Origin: an uncultured Bacteroidales bacterium
Lineage (GTDB): Bacteria; Bacteroidota; Bacteroidia; Bacteroidales; Bacteroidaceae
Length of the DNA stretch: 64,000 nt
Direction: 5' to 3'
NCBI GenBank assembly: GCA_902779085.1
Contig: CACYZY010000012.1
Coordinates: 1-64,000, forward strand
In this document: one piece after another, positions 61,319 through 64,000 of the stretch
How the letters are laid out: each line of letters opens with the position of its first letter
How positions within the stretch are numbered: the stretch's first letter is position 1
Notes under the pieces: model-generated
The model's input: the letters and a program-made list of their open reading frames with translations, nothing else
Told to the model about the DNA's origin: nothing
Database searches by the model: none
Position numbers and translations under genes: made by a program

Positions 61319-62346
61319 AAAAGAGCAACTACATTTGGCTGGTTTTATTAGTGGTTGGTACGGTATTGGTACTTCTACGCCATAACAACATCATTTCATG
61401 GGGCGATAGTGCAGCTACATACCGCAACGAGAAAGGTTTGATATTTGGGACGATGTATAACATCACATATGAGCATGACGAATCGCTGAAACTCGACATT
61501 GATAATGAGCTAAAACGATTTGATGCGTCTTTGTCGATGTTCAATGAGAGCTCTATTATCAGCCGAATCAACCGCAATGAAGATGTTATAGTTGACAGCC
61601 TCTTCTCTAAGGTATTCAAAATGGCTATGACTGTATCAGCAATTACAGATGGATGTTTCGATATCACTGTAGCTCCATTAGTCAATGCATGGGGATTTGG
61701 GTTCACAGAGGAAACTGCCCCTTCTCAAGCGAAGATAGATAGCATTCTACAGATTGTTGGATGGCAGAAAGTTCAATTTACACCAGAAGGCAAGGTGGAG
61801 AAACAGGACCCACGAATCATGCTTGATTGTAGCGCCATCGCAAAAGGTTTTGCTGTAGATGTCATTGCTGACTTACTTAGAAAAAAAGGAGTAAAGAATT
61901 ACATGGTAGATATAGGAGGAGAAGTAGATGTCGCTGGCGTTAATTCTTCGGGTGGCCTATGGCGCATTGGCATAAGTAAACCTGATGACGACCCAGAAAG
62001 CCGCAATCAAGATCTTCAGACAATACTTGAAATATCAGATAAAGGCATCGCTACAAGTGGCAACTATCGTAACTTTTACTACAAAGACGGCATGAAATAT
62101 GCCCATACCATTGATCCTAAGACAGGGCATCCTGTTCAGCACAGCATATTGAGTTCTACTGTTATTGCTAAAGAATGCATAATAGCAGATGCTTTTGCTA
62201 CCGCCTTTATGGTGATGGGGTTAGAACGCGCTAAGGTATTATTGGAAAAGAATCACGACATTGAAGCCTATTTTATCTATAGTGATGAAAAAGGCAACTA
62301 TCAGACATTCATGACCGAAGGCATGAAAGAATATGTAACTGAATAA
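61315..62346 (+). CDS. apbE: FAD:protein FMN transferase ApbE
   Basis: An N-terminal hydrophobic anchor (about residues 6-24) leads to the ApbE domain. Motifs: 'MLDCSAIAKGFAVDVIADLL', 'NYMVDIGGEVDVAG' and 'AHTIDPKTGHPVQHSILSSTVIA', plus 'ADAFATAFMVMG' with the metal-binding Asp. It covalently attaches FMN to Thr of proteins such as NqrB/C or RnfD/G outside the cytoplasm. Those partners are not in the window. It is the last gene in the operon. Confidence 0.92.
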   Translation: MKKSNYIWLVLLVVGTVLVLLRHNNIISWGDSAATYRNEKGLIFGTMYNITYEHDESLKLDIDNELKRFDASLSMFNESSIISRINRNEDVIVDSLFSKVFKMAMTVSAITDGCFDITVAPLVNAWGFGFTEETAPSQAKIDSILQIVGWQKVQFTPEGKVEKQDPRIMLDCSAIAKGFAVDVIADLLRKKGVKNYMVDIGGEVDVAGVNSSGGLWRIGISKPDDDPESRNQDLQTILEISDKGIATSGNYRNFYYKDGMKYAHTIDPKTGHPVQHSILSSTVIAKECIIADAFATAFMVMGLERAKVLLEKNHDIEAYFIYSDEKGNYQTFMTEGMKEYVTE

Positions 62347-62355
62347 TAGAAGTCT

Positions 62356-62724
62356 TTATTTTAAGAATACCAAATAGACAGCCAACACAAGACATACGAA
62401 TGCTGCCAAATGATTCCAATGCAGAGACTCACCTTTAAATAATACAGTAGTGAAAACTGTGAAGATGATAAGAGTGATTGCTTCTTGAATCACTTTAAGT
62501 TGCATCAAAGAAAAAGGTCCACCATTCTCATGAAAACCAATACGGTTTGCAGGTACTTGGAAACAATACTCAAAAAAGGCTAGTCCCCAGCTCAGCAGAA
62601 TCACAGCAAACAACGGCCAGGAAGAAGATATTTTCATTTCCTGCAACTTCAGATGACCATACCAAGCAAAGGTCATAAAGATGTTAGAAACTATTAATAA
62701 TAATATTGTATAAAGTGCCTTCAT
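62356..62724 (-). CDS. DMT-type DUF486 membrane protein (122 aa)
   Basis: Start at 62724 (MKALYTI) is supported by a -7 box at 62755-62748, which overlaps the longer frame from 62760. Four membrane segments are seen, and 'LSWGLAFFEYCFQVPANRIG' is the signature of DUF486. The role is unknown; relatives are proposed small-molecule exporters. It is convergent with apbE, 9 bases apart. Confidence 0.85.
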   Translation of the reverse strand: MKALYTILLLIVSNIFMTFAWYGHLKLQEMKISSSWPLFAVILLSWGLAFFEYCFQVPANRIGFHENGGPFSLMQLKVIQEAITLIIFTVFTTVLFKGESLHWNHLAAFVCLVLAVYLVFLK

Positions 62725-62747
62725 CTTAATCTTTATAAAATCGGGCA

Positions 62748-62755
62748 CAAAATTA
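62748..62755 (-). promoter_or_regulatory. -7 element of the DUF486 gene
   Basis: TAATTTTG on the minus strand, 23 bases before the ATG at 62724. Confidence 0.6.
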
Positions 62756-62787
62756 CTCAAAAAATCGGATTATATTCATTTTATTTG

Positions 62788-62795
62788 TATTTTTG
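62788..62795 (+). promoter_or_regulatory. -7 element of the TPR/PD40 gene
   Basis: TATTTTTG, 26 bases before the ATG at 62822. Confidence 0.6.
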
Positions 62796-62821
62796 AATGC
62801 AAAGAATTTACTCATTTGATA

Positions 62822-64000
62822 ATGTTGATAAAAAAACACATACTTCTCCTGTTGCTAAGTCTCATAGCAATAACACTTTCTGCTCAAACACTTGCAGAGG
62901 CTCGCAAACTATATGCCGAAGGCTACTTTGACGAAGCAAAGCCTGCGTTTGAAAAGTTGGTAAAAGCTACTCCCAGCAATGCCAACTATAATTTATGGTA
63001 TGGCGTTTGCGCTTTGCGTACTGGTGATGCAGCAGAAGCCCTGCCCTACCTACAGACTGCAGTAAAACGTAGAGTACAAGATAGTCAACTGTTTTTATCA
63101 GAAGCATACAAGGAACTCTACTTGTATGAAGACGCAGTTAATACTCTTGAAACCTACATCGCCGACTTGAGGAAACGTCGCAAGACATCAACTGATGCAG
63201 AAACATTATTAGAACAAAGCCGTAAAGGGCTACGTATGATACGAGGGGTGGAGCAAGTAATGATTATCGACAGTTTGGTGGTTGACAAGGCTGATTTTGT
63301 GAGTCATTATCGCATAGGTGTAGAAACTGGTCATTTGTATACTACAAGTGAATTTTATGGGAGGGCCAATGACGGTAATGCTCTGTTTATGACAGAGATG
63401 GGTGATAGATTATACTATGGCGCAACGCTACCGAACGATTCTACCCAATCGTTGATAGTTTCTGTGAAATTAAACGGTCAGTGGGCAAACCCAACCGTAT
63501 TACCAGACAACATCAATGAGGAAGGCAGTAGCTGCACTTACCCTTTTGTAATGCCTGATGGCATTACAATTTATTTTGCATCAGACGGAGAACAATCATT
63601 AGGTGGCTATGATATCTTTGTTACACGGCATGACACAGAAGATGACTCCTATTTCACTCCAGAAAACATTGGTATGCCATTTAATTCGCCTTATAACGAT
63701 TATATGTATGTCATTGATGAGTTCAACAACCTGGGATGGTTTGCATCCGATCGTTATCAGCCAGAAGGGAAAGTTTGCATTTATGTTTTCATTCCTAATG
63801 ATACAAAATCAGTATATAGTTTCGAGAATACTGATAAAGAAACATTAGCCAAATTAGCCAAGATTCATGCTATCAAAGACAGTTGGAGTGACCGACCTAA
63901 GGTACAGGATGCACAAAGAAGACTGGCAAGCATAAACAGTTTACCAGCCAATACTGTGCCCAAGCATGAGTTCGAGTTTGTGATTAACGATGAACATACC
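62822..64000 (+). CDS. TPR and PD40-repeat envelope protein, 5' part
   Basis: The frame is open from ATG 62822 to the window end (393 codons); the rest is outside. A signal peptide ('LLSLIAITLSAQT') precedes tetratricopeptide-like helices ('EARKLYAEGYFDEAKPAFEKL', 'YLQTAVKRRVQDSQLFLSEAYKE'). From about residue 190 'YPFVMPDGITIYFASDGEQSLGGYDIFVTRH' is a PD40 beta-propeller blade, and 'LGWFASDRYQPEGK' is another. Proteins of this architecture, often ending in an OmpA domain, occur in Bacteroidota gliding or envelope loci. The OmpA domain cannot be seen. Confidence 0.8.
   Translation, partial: MLIKKHILLLLLSLIAITLSAQTLAEARKLYAEGYFDEAKPAFEKLVKATPSNANYNLWYGVCALRTGDAAEALPYLQTAVKRRVQDSQLFLSEAYKELYLYEDAVNTLETYIADLRKRRKTSTDAETLLEQSRKGLRMIRGVEQVMIIDSLVVDKADFVSHYRIGVETGHLYTTSEFYGRANDGNALFMTEMGDRLYYGATLPNDSTQSLIVSVKLNGQWANPTVLPDNINEEGSSCTYPFVMPDGITIYFASDGEQSLGGYDIFVTRHDTEDDSYFTPENIGMPFNSPYNDYMYVIDEFNNLGWFASDRYQPEGKVCIYVFIPNDTKSVYSFENTDKETLAKLAKIHAIKDSWSDRPKVQDAQRRLASINSLPANTVPKHEFEFVINDEHT

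Overview
The window reads as chromosomal DNA of a member of the Bacteroidales, most likely a gut or oral Prevotella/Segatella-type organism. The evidence is the promoter grammar (TAnnTTTG at -7, often with TTTG about 20 bases upstream and almost no Shine-Dalgarno sequences), Mfa/Fim-type (type V) fimbrial lipoproteins, the Bacteroidales mobile-type module of a VirE-N protein, an HU-like protein and a 'smalltalk' peptide, several Bacteroidota-specific DUF families (DUF3575, DUF5119, DUF4199, DUF6452, DUF6048), and many lipoproteins with a Cys followed by acidic residues. The species is an inference; no ribosomal RNA is present.

Layout. 1-7.4 kb: the 3' part of a fimbrial operon (partial anchor protein plus three large fimbrial lipoproteins). 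7.4-9.4 kb: a minus-strand SPFH/ribbon-helix-helix/DUF1648 operon. 9.5-18 kb: nitroreductase, SDR, a Cthe_2159-like beta-helix protein followed by a membrane-anchored LytTR regulator, a GH3 glycosidase and a CE15-type esterase. 18-21.5 kb: bifunctional PutA. 21.7-32.5 kb: the most plastic region. A minus-strand VirE/M15 peptidase module with several small unknown proteins is separated from its usual HU-like and smalltalk partners by a complete second fimbrial operon (DUF3575, DUF5119, two fimbrillins); relics of VirE and a shared repeat lie at the junctions. 32.6-36.2 kb: Ntn-hydrolase, a membrane protein with a winged-helix regulator, ruvA and ddh. 36.4-50 kb: gdhA, a receiver/PPDK-like fusion protein, CCA transferase, dinB, an ECF sigma factor with an unusual anti-sigma-like partner, aquaporin, GH13 amylase and class II aldolase. 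50-64 kb: core genes (rpmE2, M48 protease, zapA, rny, tRNA-Thr with probable SRP RNA, GT2, mntP, apbE) and the start of a TPR/PD40 protein.

How the genes fit together. Two separate fimbrial loci would build surface fibres whose subunits are exported as lipoproteins and trimmed after a conserved Arg. GH3, CE15 and GH13 are scattered glycan enzymes rather than a full SusCD locus. PutA, GdhA and Ddh link proline, glutamate and diaminopimelate metabolism. No CRISPR array and no recognisable restriction or toxin system was found. The observations most deserving follow-up are an anti-sigma-like protein with a GH88/105-like C-terminus, a pseudouridine-synthase homologue that has lost its catalytic domain, a PPDK nucleotide-binding domain fused to receiver-like domains, and the recombination scars around the second fimbrial operon.
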